Source: Chitinophaga tropicalis
Lineage (GTDB): Bacteria > Bacteroidota > Bacteroidia > Chitinophagales > Chitinophagaceae
NCBI RefSeq assembly: GCF_009758205.1
Contig: NZ_WRXN01000001.1
Span: 620,001 to 684,000, forward strand
Reading direction: 5' to 3'
DNA: 64,000 nucleotides
A model generated the notes under the pieces. That model worked only from the letters and a program-made list of their open reading frames with translations. It did no database searches and was not told the DNA's origin. Every line of letters begins with the position of its first letter. The first letter of the stretch is position 1. Position numbers and translations under genes: made by a program. Positions 52,930 to 61,078 of this stretch are shown piece by piece.

Positions 52930-53964
52930 TTACCGTTTTACCGTTACTTCCCTCTTCTTGGTAAGGTATTCATTGGAATATATTTCCAGCAGCAGTATGA
53001 ACATGGAAATAAGCAGGGGACCGAATATCAGGCCAATGAACCCGAAAAGATTAACCCCTATCAGCACCCCGAATACCGTGATCAGCGGATGCACATCTCC
53101 TATTTTTTTAGCCAGCATAAACCTGAAGATATTATCAGAAGATCCCACTATTATAAAGCCATAGGCCAGTATGCCGAAGCCCTGCCATGTATTGTTATCG
53201 GCTATCAGGAAAATACCCATTGGCACATACACAGCTGCAGCCCCCACTACCGGCAGCATGGCAGTAAAGCAGGTAACGGCAAACCAGAAGAATGGCTGGG
53301 GAACATGGAAAATGAAATATCCCACCAGCGATACTATACCCTGAACAACGGCAATGGCCGGAATACCAACGGCATTGGCAATCACCAGTTTATGGAATTC
53401 AGTACCCAGGCGTAGCACATTTTCATCTTTCAGGGGAATATATTCATATAGCCATGCTTCCATTTCCCGGCCATTGACCAGCATAAAATACAGGATAAAA
53501 TAAAGGATGGCAATAGCGGTAAGGGTATTGAAGGTAGCGCCCAGCAACGCCGGAAGAGCTGACGCAATATACCCCTGTAGTCTCTCCAGCCTTACCTGGG
53601 AGAGAATATCAAGATTGGTAGCTTCTCGTATACGGTTATTCACCGTCTGTATGCCCTTGATCAGCTCTGAAGAATGTTCAATGGCATAACCAACCTTGTT
53701 TGTCAGCATATTGATCAGCATTCCGAATGGCAGCAGGATAATAATGAATGACAGCACCATCAGCACCGCCGCGGCCAGGCTCTTTTTCCAGCGCCGGTTC
53801 TCCGTAAGCCGGAACATGTACTTACGGCAGATTATATAAAAGGTAATGGCGCCGAGAAAGCCGGGGAAAAATGTATACAGTTCAGAAAATAACAGGGTTG
53901 CCAGCAATACAATGATCAGCAGAAAGCTGACCTGCTTGACACGTTCATTATCAATTACGCTCAT
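52930..53964 (-). CDS. AI-2E-family (DUF20) membrane permease
   Basis: A 344-residue protein with about eight helices. The family features are LLFSELYTFFPGFLGAITFY at the start, YIPLKDENVLRLGTEFHKLV, and the conserved end GDVHPLITVFGVLIGVNLFG then GLIFGPLLISMFI. Members include TqsA-like exporters and ion/proton antiporters; the substrate cannot be fixed. Convergent with nadD. Confidence 0.9.
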   Translation of the reverse strand: MSVIDNERVKQVSFLLIIVLLATLLFSELYTFFPGFLGAITFYIICRKYMFRLTENRRWKKSLAAAVLMVLSFIIILLPFGMLINMLTNKVGYAIEHSSELIKGIQTVNNRIREATNLDILSQVRLERLQGYIASALPALLGATFNTLTAIAILYFILYFMLVNGREMEAWLYEYIPLKDENVLRLGTEFHKLVIANAVGIPAIAVVQGIVSLVGYFIFHVPQPFFWFAVTCFTAMLPVVGAAAVYVPMGIFLIADNNTWQGFGILAYGFIIVGSSDNIFRFMLAKKIGDVHPLITVFGVLIGVNLFGFIGLIFGPLLISMFILLLEIYSNEYLTKKREVTVKR

Positions 53965-54213
53965 GAGGGTATGTTAAACTGTCAGTGAATGCCTGTAGTA
54001 CACAAAAAAGATACCGTTCGCAGCAATAGGCGCAGCCTCTTGCTAATTAAACCAATCAAGCCTGTAAAGTGTTTACACAAGGCAGGTTATTGTGTATATG
54101 GGAGACTGATTTAACAAATGGTTTTTTTCTTTTATGAATTATTGGAATAGTGTTTGTAACCTGTACTACACAGCCTGTTGAAATATATCTTTTAAAATCT
54201 AAAACTATAATTT

Positions 54214-54411
54214 ATGGCGAGCAACACTTCAAAAGCCGTTGTATCATTTATTGTTGGCGCTGCGGTAGGCGTAGCAGTAGGTTATTTCCTGAATTCTGAC
54301 AAGAAGGATGAACTGGTAGATAAACTGAAATACCAGGCAGGTAGGTTAAAAGACAAACTGAGAAAGAAAAAAGAGCAATATGAAGATTCGCTCGAAAATG
54401 AGTTGGTTTAA
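54214..54411 (+). CDS. YtxH-domain small membrane protein
   Basis: A 65-residue protein: one N-terminal helix VVSFIVGAAVGVAVGYFLNS followed by a Lys/Glu-rich helical tail (DELVDKLKYQAGRLKDKLRK). This is the YtxH arrangement, linked to envelope and general stress. First of three short genes on the same strand (spacing 26 and 29 bases), probably an operon. Confidence 0.85.
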   Translation: MASNTSKAVVSFIVGAAVGVAVGYFLNSDKKDELVDKLKYQAGRLKDKLRKKKEQYEDSLENELV

Positions 54412-54437
54412 TCTCTTATTGCATCAAAAACGTTTGC

Positions 54438-54875
54438 ATGGAAGACAACTTCGGCAATTATTTCAATCAGACGGGCAAGGTTGCCAAAGAATACCTGGAA
54501 ACCCGGCTTGACCTGATTAAACTTCAGGCAGCAGGAAAGCTATCAAAAGCGCTTGCGCTTTTTTTCTCACTGATACTGGCTTTCCTGCTGTTCTTTTTTG
54601 TGATAGTATTCCTGGGCATGGTGCTCGGCTTCTGGATAGGCGAAATGACCAACAGCGTTACCCTCGGATTTTCCTGCTCTGCAGGACTGTTTATTCTCCT
54701 GCTGGCTGTTTTGCTGATCTTCCGGAAAGCCATTATCCAACGCCCCCTCTCAAATATCCTGGTCCGGGAGTTAATGAGTGAAATGGATATTGACCCCGAA
54801 GGCGATAATGAGGAAGAGAAGGGAAAAGATGCTATCCGGAAAACGGAAGAAGAAGAATTATATGAACAGTTATAA
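54438..54875 (+). CDS. phage-holin-family-like (DUF1469 type) membrane protein
   Basis: A 145-residue protein. Two central hydrophobic helices (KALALFFSLILAFLLFFFVI and SVTLGFSCSAGLFILLLAVL) are flanked by YLETRLDLIKLQAAGKLSK and an acidic C-terminus (EGDNEEEKGKDAIRKTEEEE). This is the pattern of the putative Actinobacteria holin-X/YqjE family; despite the name, it is not evidence of a phage. Between the YtxH gene and a hypothetical gene. Confidence 0.85.
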   Translation: MEDNFGNYFNQTGKVAKEYLETRLDLIKLQAAGKLSKALALFFSLILAFLLFFFVIVFLGMVLGFWIGEMTNSVTLGFSCSAGLFILLLAVLLIFRKAIIQRPLSNILVRELMSEMDIDPEGDNEEEKGKDAIRKTEEEELYEQL

Positions 54876-54904
54876 TGCCTGCAGGAAAATGAAAAATTTT
54901 ACAC

Positions 54905-55273
54905 ATGCCTAAGGTAAAAATTACCAGTAATGACCTGTTGGAAAAGGAGATCAGCCGTTTAAAGAAACGCTCGCGCGTACTGGAAAATGAGCTGGGCAAC
55001 AGGGTAGATCACTTCAGAGATAACTATAAGAAGATGGCGCTTAACTCCGTCATACCAGGCAGCGCCAAACATAGCGGATGGATGGGCATGGTCGGCAATT
55101 TTGCAAAAGTGGTCTGGCAGAGCGGCAAGGTCAAATCTTTTACTACCAATGCCTTAATGACAGCACTGGAATTTGCCGGCGTACGGTTGGGTATCAACCT
55201 GTTCGACAAATTCCGTAAAAGCCGCAGCAAAAAGAAGAAAGCCAGAGCTGCGGCAGAGAAAGAAGGTCATTGA
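54905..55273 (+). CDS. hypothetical protein, third gene of the YtxH operon
   Basis: A 122-residue, very basic protein. The start is helical with a likely coiled coil (LLEKEISRLKKRSRVLENEL). A moderately hydrophobic middle (VKSFTTNALMTALEFAGVRL) precedes a Lys/Arg-rich end (KSRSKKKKARAAAEKEGH). It may be a membrane-associated partner of the two genes before it. I do not recognise the family. Confidence 0.75.
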   Translation: MPKVKITSNDLLEKEISRLKKRSRVLENELGNRVDHFRDNYKKMALNSVIPGSAKHSGWMGMVGNFAKVVWQSGKVKSFTTNALMTALEFAGVRLGINLFDKFRKSRSKKKKARAAAEKEGH

Positions 55274-55280
55274 TTGTTTG

Positions 55281-56306
55281 TTATCCCCAGACCTTTGTTC
55301 CCTCACTGCAGTTGGCGCAGATATCAATATTGCTTCGTCCACGCTGTATGCTGGTGCGGAACTGGATATACTGATCATTATGCCATAATTCCTTCAGAGA
55401 TTGTTTCTTCAGGTCGCCCAGCTTATGCTGCGCATCCTTGTCAAAGCAGCAGGGCACCACCAGCCCGTCCCACGTAATAACAGGAGAATGCCATAATCTC
55501 CAGCAATGATTCCCCATCTTATTCTTGATCGCATAAGTGCCATCCTCATTACGGTGGTAGCGGCTGTATTTATCTATTGTTGGGATCAGACGGTTACCTT
55601 CTTCATAATCATATACCTGGGCAGTTTTAAACCGCACCTCATCAACACCTATTTCTTTTGCCAGCTTTTTAATGTCTTCTATCTGGTGCTCATTAGGCTT
55701 TACCACCAGGAACTGGAAGAAAACGAACGGGGTTTTCGATTTCAGCTCTTTCTTCCATTTCACGATATTTTTAGCCCCCTGTATCACTTTCTCCAGGTTG
55801 CCGCCTACCCGGTACTGCGTATATACATCCTGTGTGGTCCCGTCTATAGAAATGATCAGCCTGTCCAGGCCACTCTCCACCGTTTTACGGGCTGCAGCAT
55901 CTGTCAGGTAATGCGCATTGGTAGAAGTGGCAGTGTAAATGCCCTTGTCATGCGCATACTTTACCATGTCCAGGAAGCCGGTATTCAGATAAGGCTCTCC
56001 CTGGAAATAAAAGATCAGGTAAAGCAGTTCCTTATGGATCTCGTCAATCGTTTTACGGAAAAAATCCTGCTGTAACATGCCCGTAGGACGGGTAAATGCC
56101 CGTAACCCACTGGGACATTCCGGGCAACGGAGGTTGCAGGAAGTGGTAGGCTCGAAAGATACAGACACCGGGTAGCCCCATTGTACAGGCTTGCCCGTCC
56201 ACTTGCTCACAAAGTAGCTGCTTAGCACTTTGGTAGCATTCCATGTACGGCGGAATGTGAGCTTGGAAAAGAGATTCAGCGTATCATTCAGGTTAAATTC
56301 AGGCAT
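55281..56306 (-). CDS. radical SAM/SPASM protein
   Basis: A 341-residue enzyme. The SAM-binding iron-sulfur motif is FEPTTSCNLRCPECPSGLRA (CxxxCxxC, residues about 55-63). The C-terminal SPASM-type region has CWRLWHSPVITWDGLVVPCC and ANCSEG, providing cysteines for a further cluster. IISIDGTTQDVYTQYRVGGN matches the core barrel. Such proteins modify peptides or carry out other radical chemistry; no peptide substrate gene is visible nearby. Divergent from the GH25 lysozyme gene. Confidence 0.9.
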   Translation of the reverse strand: MPEFNLNDTLNLFSKLTFRRTWNATKVLSSYFVSKWTGKPVQWGYPVSVSFEPTTSCNLRCPECPSGLRAFTRPTGMLQQDFFRKTIDEIHKELLYLIFYFQGEPYLNTGFLDMVKYAHDKGIYTATSTNAHYLTDAAARKTVESGLDRLIISIDGTTQDVYTQYRVGGNLEKVIQGAKNIVKWKKELKSKTPFVFFQFLVVKPNEHQIEDIKKLAKEIGVDEVRFKTAQVYDYEEGNRLIPTIDKYSRYHRNEDGTYAIKNKMGNHCWRLWHSPVITWDGLVVPCCFDKDAQHKLGDLKKQSLKELWHNDQYIQFRTSIQRGRSNIDICANCSEGTKVWG

Positions 56307-56428
56307 GGCAACATCTACTTATTGTTGTAAAAATAAGATAACTATGCGGGTTATGTATAATAATAATTATACTTGCTGTGAAATTGAGGATGTTACACCA
56401 CCTTTAGCCAAAGCTGAACAACTTAAAA

Positions 56429-57211
56429 GTGCCTACATTAAGAATACGAAAAGCCTGGCGGGCATTGCTCGCCGTATTATTCCTTGCTATCATAACTTTT
56501 GCCGGCTGGCTCTGGTGGCTGCAACGGGAAGACGCCCTGAACTTTGTACGGTATGAAGAATTTGGGATTGACATGCCGGTCAACTATTCCATCCACGGTA
56601 TCGACGTGTCAAAATTCCAGAAAAATATTAACTGGTCTGCCGTAGAACAGATGCAGGTAGACAAGATCCACATCTCCTTTGCTTTCATAAAAGCGACCGA
56701 AGGCATTACCCGGCAGGACGCCAATTTCAGACAGAACTGGCAACGGGCAAAGAAAGCCGGCATTATCCGCGGAGCATACCACTTTTTTTACTCCACCCGT
56801 GACCCGTTCAAACAGGTCATCAACTTTCAGAACGTAGTACAGCTGGAACCCGGAGATCTGCCACCCGTACTGGATATAGAAGTTCATAATAACCAGCCTC
56901 CCGCACAGATAAGATCTACCGCGCGGATCTGGCTGGAAGAAATGGAAAAAGCATATGGCATAAAACCTATTATCTATACCAATATCCATTTCTATGAAAC
57001 GTATCTTGGAGAAGAATTTGATGATTATCCTCTGTGGGTAGCGCATTATTACCAGAAAGAACGGCCATCTACCAAAAAGTCCTGGCTGTTCTGGCAACAT
57101 AGCGATATGGGCCGGGTAAACGGAATCAGCACAACGGTGGATTTTAACGTTTTCAGAGGAGACAGCCTGGCGCTCCGTAAATTATGTATCCGGGCAAACC
57201 CCTCACACTAA
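56429..57211 (+). CDS. GH25 lysozyme-like muramidase with N-terminal membrane anchor
   Basis: A 260-residue protein starting at a GTG (56429). A membrane anchor (AWRALLAVLFLAIITFAGWL) precedes the GH25 domain: HGIDVSKFQKNINWSAVE, FAFIKATEGITRQD, GAYHFFYSTRDPF and PPVLDIEVH, the last holding the catalytic DxE pair. The end WLFWQHSDMGRVNG with DFNVFRG is typical. It would cleave peptidoglycan in the periplasm. The next small membrane gene starts 9 bases later. Confidence 0.92.
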   Translation: MPTLRIRKAWRALLAVLFLAIITFAGWLWWLQREDALNFVRYEEFGIDMPVNYSIHGIDVSKFQKNINWSAVEQMQVDKIHISFAFIKATEGITRQDANFRQNWQRAKKAGIIRGAYHFFYSTRDPFKQVINFQNVVQLEPGDLPPVLDIEVHNNQPPAQIRSTARIWLEEMEKAYGIKPIIYTNIHFYETYLGEEFDDYPLWVAHYYQKERPSTKKSWLFWQHSDMGRVNGISTTVDFNVFRGDSLALRKLCIRANPSH

Positions 57212-57220
57212 ATATTTTCT

Positions 57221-57499
57221 ATGGAATCTGAGGAACCACAACAAGACCGGAAAGAGCAGTTCGATATGCGTATTGTCTTTTACTTTGTAAGGATCATGCG
57301 TACAGTATTCCTGTTCTTCTTCCTGATGATCATCAACGTATTCCTGGGGTTATACCTGGGCTTTGCAGTACCGGAAGACTCTACTCCGGGCAGGATGATC
57401 TTTTTCTACAGCTGGTTCGTACTAAGTCTTGCAGGCTATATCTATTTGATGATAAAGATGTGGAGAAAGGCCGATCACGTGCAGGATAACTACAAATAA
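57221..57499 (+). CDS. small two-helix membrane protein
   Basis: A 92-residue protein with a charged N-terminus (MESEEPQQDRKEQFDMRIVF) and two helices: VFLFFFLMIINVFLGLYLGF and FYSWFVLSLAGYIYLMIKMW. It begins 9 bases after the GH25 gene, so the two are likely co-transcribed. No known family. Confidence 0.75.
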   Translation: MESEEPQQDRKEQFDMRIVFYFVRIMRTVFLFFFLMIINVFLGLYLGFAVPEDSTPGRMIFFYSWFVLSLAGYIYLMIKMWRKADHVQDNYK

Positions 57500-57501
57500 A
57501 A

Positions 57502-57535
57502 AAGTGATCAGTCACATTTCTGCAACTGATCACTT
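57502..57535 (-). terminator. terminator shared by convergent small genes
   Basis: AAGTGATCAGT (57502-57512) pairs perfectly with ACTGATCACTT (57525-57535). On the minus strand it is followed by TTTTTTATTT. It serves the gene at 57547-57759. Confidence 0.8.
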
Positions 57536-57546
57536 AAGCCGTAATT

Positions 57547-57759
57547 TTATAGCATTGTCGAATGCTGAAGATATGCCTTCTGCATACCTTTGATAATGAG
57601 GGCTATGTCTTCCTCTGACTTGCCGGTTTTACGGACAAGCTTTACATACAGCTCCTGTTCTTTCCCATTTTCAAATTTCAGATCATCATCTGAAAGCTCA
57701 GCAAAACGCTTCTTAAGTAATGGTTTCAGTACCGACCACTGGTAGCTCTGGATGTTCAT
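57547..57759 (-). CDS. CsbD-like small stress protein
   Basis: A 70-residue soluble protein: WSVLKPLLKKRFAELSDDDL, then GKEQELYVKLVRKTGKSEED. This is the W-LK-L-F-LTDDDL-GK-EL-L-GK pattern of CsbD-like stress proteins, though the classic KxxGNWxxxKG start is replaced. Function of the family is unclear. Confidence 0.7.
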   Translation of the reverse strand: MNIQSYQWSVLKPLLKKRFAELSDDDLKFENGKEQELYVKLVRKTGKSEEDIALIIKGMQKAYLQHSTML

Positions 57760-58273
57760 AAAAAGCAGATTTAATTGAGTTTATATTGTTAGTATCCCTG
57801 GTTGCCAATTATCGGTTCCGACCGGGTAATTTCAGGATCGCTGCAACCTGCTATTGTTGAGGTATAATAGCCATGGTTATCAATTTAATCCGGCTGGATG
57901 TAATATAATTCAACATCTATGCCATTGCTTAGCAGGCATAAGGGTTAAAAAAATATGTATACTACTCGTGTAAGTAGCTCCTGTGGCGCGTTTGAAGTCA
58001 AGTAAGGCCTGGACAGGCCTGTTTCTGCTGTGCTAAAATTTTGCTAAATCGTACTGCCACTGTGATTGCAATAGATTGCACCGGCCGGGGCCATGCCTGG
58101 CTGTGGAAGAGAATGCGTAGACGTAACAACGGCAGATGGGGCATTTTGTGGAGCAGGATACTCATAAGCTCTGACCAAACCTACAATTAGCCTGTATTTC
58201 AGAGGTGGAACAGACTTTGCAACATAATAATCATGATGCCCCTGTATGTTTAACATTATTAAAACGGAAAATA
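57760..58273. other. 514-bp gene-poor intergenic region
   Basis: No convincing gene. It contains a small palindrome AGGCCTGGACAGGCCT near 58005-58020 and an AT-rich inverted pair TGCTAAAATTTTGCTA near 58030-58045. The minus-strand open frame at 58044-58256 shows no coding character. Confidence 0.4.
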
Positions 58274-58456
58274 ATGCTAAGTGAAAAAGAGAAGGAAAAG
58301 AAACCTTCAGAAGAATATCACCAGGAGGAACAACATCCCGTTGAAATATTAAAAACCGATAAAGCAGACAATGTTACCAACCCCCTTCATGGCGATCTTT
58401 CAGAGAAACCTGAAAAGGAAAATAAAGTAGCCAGGGATCAGGATACTAAAGACTAA
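58274..58456 (+). CDS. small charged hypothetical protein
   Basis: About 60 residues from the ATG at 58274 (MLSEKEKEKKPSEEYHQEEQ); the frame is open from 58205, but the earlier residues look non-coding. It is almost entirely Glu, Lys, Asp, Asn and Gln, so probably disordered. It resembles the small hydrophilic stress proteins common in Bacteroidota only in composition. Confidence 0.55.
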   Translation: MLSEKEKEKKPSEEYHQEEQHPVEILKTDKADNVTNPLHGDLSEKPEKENKVARDQDTKD

Positions 58457-58548
58457 TAGTGACCATAAGATTTATTGATTAACCCTCTTTTTTATTATGG
58501 AACCTAATTAGTGAGAACTTCTTCTTTAATGTTGTGGTGTATAGCAGG

Positions 58549-58577
58549 CCGTCCCATTCATGGGATGGTTTTTTTTT
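58549..58577 (+). terminator. intrinsic terminator
   Basis: CCGTCCCAT (58549-58557) pairs with ATGGGATGG (58560-58568; one G-U), followed by nine T residues. It follows the small charged protein gene by 92 bases and ends at the stop codon of the convergent NTF2-like gene. Confidence 0.8.
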
Positions 58578-58998
58578 AACTACTATGGTCGGCAATGATC
58601 TTCCAGCTGCCCCCGATCTGTTTGATCAGCAGCGTAAAATGTCCCTCCAGGTCGCCAATAGACCGCTGCAGATGCCATTTGCCTACAATAAAGTACAACC
58701 CGGTAGCCAGGGGCTTCATTTCCAGTATATTGAAATTTAACTTGCCCATGGCAGTTGTATCCGGATAGGAACGCTTATAATTATCCAGCGTAGCCTGCCA
58801 GCCATATGTAGGACCTCTCTTGCCTATAAAGATCAGGGAATCTGACTGCCAGTAGGTAGACATGAACTCTTCCAGGTTACCCGCATTCCAGGCAGCAGTC
58901 TGCTTTGCCAGCAACGCACTGATGGCAGACTGCGGCTGTTGGGCCCGTAGCATGGCCAGGGGGGCCATCAAGAGAATAAAAGACAATACAAAACGCAT
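58576..58998 (-). CDS. secreted NTF2-like (DUF4440/SnoaL) protein
   Basis: About 140 residues from the ATG at 58998. A signal peptide (MRFVLSFILLMAPLAMLRAQ) is followed by the cone-shaped NTF2 fold pattern: ISALLAKQTAAWNAGNLEEF, SDSLIFIGKRGPTYGWQATL, and the end EGHFTLLIKQIGGSWKIIAD HSS. This fits the YybH/DUF4440 family. Ligand or substrate unknown. Divergent from kdnA. Confidence 0.87.
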   Translation of the reverse strand: MRFVLSFILLMAPLAMLRAQQPQSAISALLAKQTAAWNAGNLEEFMSTYWQSDSLIFIGKRGPTYGWQATLDNYKRSYPDTTAMGKLNFNILEMKPLATGLYFIVGKWHLQRSIGDLEGHFTLLIKQIGGSWKIIADHSS

Positions 58999-59054
58999 GT
59001 TAATTTTTAGTAAAAGATAAATAGTTTTTCTGATGCAGGGCAATGCGATTATAC

Positions 59055-59062
59055 TACCTTTG
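59055..59062 (+). promoter_or_regulatory. -7 promoter box of the kdnA-kdsB-kdnB cluster
   Basis: TACCTTTG matches TAnnTTTG exactly and lies 17 bases before the kdnA start codon. A clear -33 TTTG is not seen at the usual spacing. Confidence 0.55.
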
Positions 59063-59078
59063 CAAAAATCAACAACTT

Positions 59079-60269
59079 ATGCCCGGATATGAATTTTTTG
59101 GCCCGGAAGAACGCAAAGAAATAAATGATGTGCTGGAAACAGGCATTTTTATGCGTTATGGCTTTGATGGCCCGCGTAAAGGCATCTGGAAAGCAAAAGA
59201 GCTGGAACAGGCCATATCTCAGAAACTGAATGTTGCCCATACCCACCTGGTATCCAGCGGTACTGCTGCACTTACAACAGCAATGGCCGCATTAGGTATC
59301 GGCGCCGGAGATGAGGTGATCATGCCTACTTTTACATTTGTGGCTAGCTTCGAATGTATCTTCTCTGTAGGAGCTACCCCCGTACTGGTGGACGTGGATG
59401 ATACGCTCACACTGGACCCTAAAGCCGTGGAAGCAGCAATCACCCCCCGCACCAAAGCCATTATGCCCGTACACATGTGCGGCGCCATGGCAGACCTGGA
59501 CGCACTGAAAGCAATCTGCGATAAACACAACCTGATATTACTTGAAGACGCCTGCCAGTCATTCGGCGCTACCTATAAAGGTAAAGCGCTGGGCACTATT
59601 GGTCATGCCGGCACCTTCTCCTTCGATTTCGTAAAAACGATCACCTGCGCAGAAGGCGGCGCCATCGTCACAAACGACAAAGACGTATATCTTAAATGTG
59701 ACGCCTACGCAGACCATGGTCATGACCACCTCGGCGTAGACCGCGGAGCTGACCTGCACCCTTACATCGGGTACAACTACCGCATCTCCGAACTGCATGC
59801 CGCAGTTGGCCTGGCACAGGTACGCAAGCTGGATACCTTCCTGGAAATACAGCGCAAAACCAAAAAGATCTTCAAAGACGCACTGGCAGCCATTCCCGGA
59901 GTAACTTTCCGCCGCCTGCCAGACGCTGACGGAGACAGCGCCACATTCCTCGGCTTCTTCCTGCCGGAAGAATCACAGGCACGCGCCGCCGCAGCCGCAA
60001 TGAAAGCCGCCGGACTGGCCACCTTCTACTACTTTGATAACAACTGGCACTACATCCGCAACTGGGAACACTTTAAACAGAGCGCCGTACTTTCCCGCTT
60101 TGCTCCCGGACTGCAACAGGCCATGGAACTGTATAAAGTGAAACAATTCCCTGTTTCAGACGCGCTGATGAGCCGTTGTATCTGCACCCCCATCAACCTG
60201 GGCTGGAGCGATGAAGAAGTACAACAGCGTGCAGAAAAACTGGCGAATGCCGTAAAAAGTGCGTTATAA
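59079..60269 (+). CDS. kdnA: 8-amino-3,8-dideoxy-manno-octulosonate transaminase
   Basis: About 396 residues from the ATG at 59079 (MPGYEFFGPEERKEINDVLE), the start that matches KdnA; an ATG at 59043 would add 12 residues across the promoter box. It is a DegT/DnrJ/EryC1 fold-type I aminotransferase: HLVSSGTAALTTAMAALGIG, VIMPTFTFVASFE, PVHMCGAMADLDALK, LEDACQSFGATYKGKALGTI and SFDFVKTITCAEGGAIVTN with the PLP lysine. YADHGHDHLGVDRGAD is a stretch I recognise from Shewanella KdnA. It would transaminate the 8-oxidised Kdo made by KdnB. kdsB follows 9 bases later. Confidence 0.92.
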   Translation: MPGYEFFGPEERKEINDVLETGIFMRYGFDGPRKGIWKAKELEQAISQKLNVAHTHLVSSGTAALTTAMAALGIGAGDEVIMPTFTFVASFECIFSVGATPVLVDVDDTLTLDPKAVEAAITPRTKAIMPVHMCGAMADLDALKAICDKHNLILLEDACQSFGATYKGKALGTIGHAGTFSFDFVKTITCAEGGAIVTNDKDVYLKCDAYADHGHDHLGVDRGADLHPYIGYNYRISELHAAVGLAQVRKLDTFLEIQRKTKKIFKDALAAIPGVTFRRLPDADGDSATFLGFFLPEESQARAAAAAMKAAGLATFYYFDNNWHYIRNWEHFKQSAVLSRFAPGLQQAMELYKVKQFPVSDALMSRCICTPINLGWSDEEVQQRAEKLANAVKSAL

Positions 60270-60278
60270 TCAGACAAC

Positions 60279-61019
60279 ATGAAGAAAATAGCCCTGATCC
60301 CCGCCCGTTTAGGCGCCACCCGTTTTCCTTCAAAACTGATGGCTAACCTGGGAGGAAAAACTGTAATACGGCATACTTACGATAACACCGTAAAAACAGG
60401 CGTCTTTGACGAGGTAATGGTGGTATGTGACAGCGAGATCATCTACAACGAAATAGTAAACAACGGTGGTAAAGCCGTCATGAGCCAAAAGGAACATGAG
60501 TGCGGCACTGACCGTATTGCCGAAGCCGTAGCCGGCAGAACAGATGTGGATATCGTAGTGAATGTACAGGGCGATGAACCCTTCACCCAGAAAGCACCCC
60601 TGGAAAAACTCCTGCAGGTGTTTGATGGCGAAGCCGGCAAACAGGTACAGGTAGCCTCCCTCATGCAGGAACTCAAAGACTGGAAAGCCATTGAAGATCC
60701 CAACTACGTAAAAGTAGCAGTAGATAAACACTTCAATGCGCTCTTCTTCTCCCGTTCTGTTATTCCATACCCGCGGGACAAACAGGTAAGATCTGTCTAC
60801 TATGAACATATTGGTATCTATGCATTTCGCAGGCAAACCCTGCTGGACTTTACACAAATGCCTGTAAGTCCGCTGGAAGCCGCAGAAAAGATAGAATGCC
60901 TGCGCTACCTGGAAAATGGTATCCCGCTCAAAATGGTAGTCACAGAATATATGGGCGTGGAGATAGATACGCCGGAAGACCTGCTGAAAGCAGAACAATT
61001 CCTGCAAAACATTAAATAA
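60279..61019 (+). CDS. kdsB: 3-deoxy-manno-octulosonate cytidylyltransferase
   Basis: A 246-residue CMP-Kdo synthetase. KKIALIPARLGATRFPSKLM (residues 2-21) is the nucleotide-binding start; VVCDSEIIYNE, SGTDRIAEA is here CGTDRIAEAVAGR, VVNVQGDEPF, and YYEHIGIYAFRRQTLLDFT complete the family. Located between kdnA and kdnB, it probably activates the 8-amino sugar as CMP-Kdo8N, as described for the Shewanella cluster, though activity on plain Kdo is possible. Confidence 0.95.
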   Translation: MKKIALIPARLGATRFPSKLMANLGGKTVIRHTYDNTVKTGVFDEVMVVCDSEIIYNEIVNNGGKAVMSQKEHECGTDRIAEAVAGRTDVDIVVNVQGDEPFTQKAPLEKLLQVFDGEAGKQVQVASLMQELKDWKAIEDPNYVKVAVDKHFNALFFSRSVIPYPRDKQVRSVYYEHIGIYAFRRQTLLDFTQMPVSPLEAAEKIECLRYLENGIPLKMVVTEYMGVEIDTPEDLLKAEQFLQNIK

Positions 61020-61027
61020 TTCAGTAT

Positions 61028-61055
61028 TGCCCCGGTTTGAGAAAACCGGGGCAAC
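61028..61055. other. perfect hairpin between kdsB and kdnB
   Basis: TTGCCCCGGTTT (61028-61039), loop GAGA, AAACCGGGGCAA (61044-61055): a 12-bp perfect stem 8 bases after the kdsB stop and 23 bases before kdnB, with no T run. It could stabilise the upstream message or lower expression of kdnB. Confidence 0.6.
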
Positions 61056-61078
61056 ACAAATAATTCTAACAAACAGCA

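Noticed and set aside
54438..54875. Prophage signal from the holin-family name
   Set aside because: The protein belongs to a widespread chromosomal membrane family and no other phage gene is near.
58044..58256. Open frame of 70 codons on the minus strand
   Set aside because: Lies in a gene-poor gap and overlaps the upstream part of the charged protein gene; no recognisable features.
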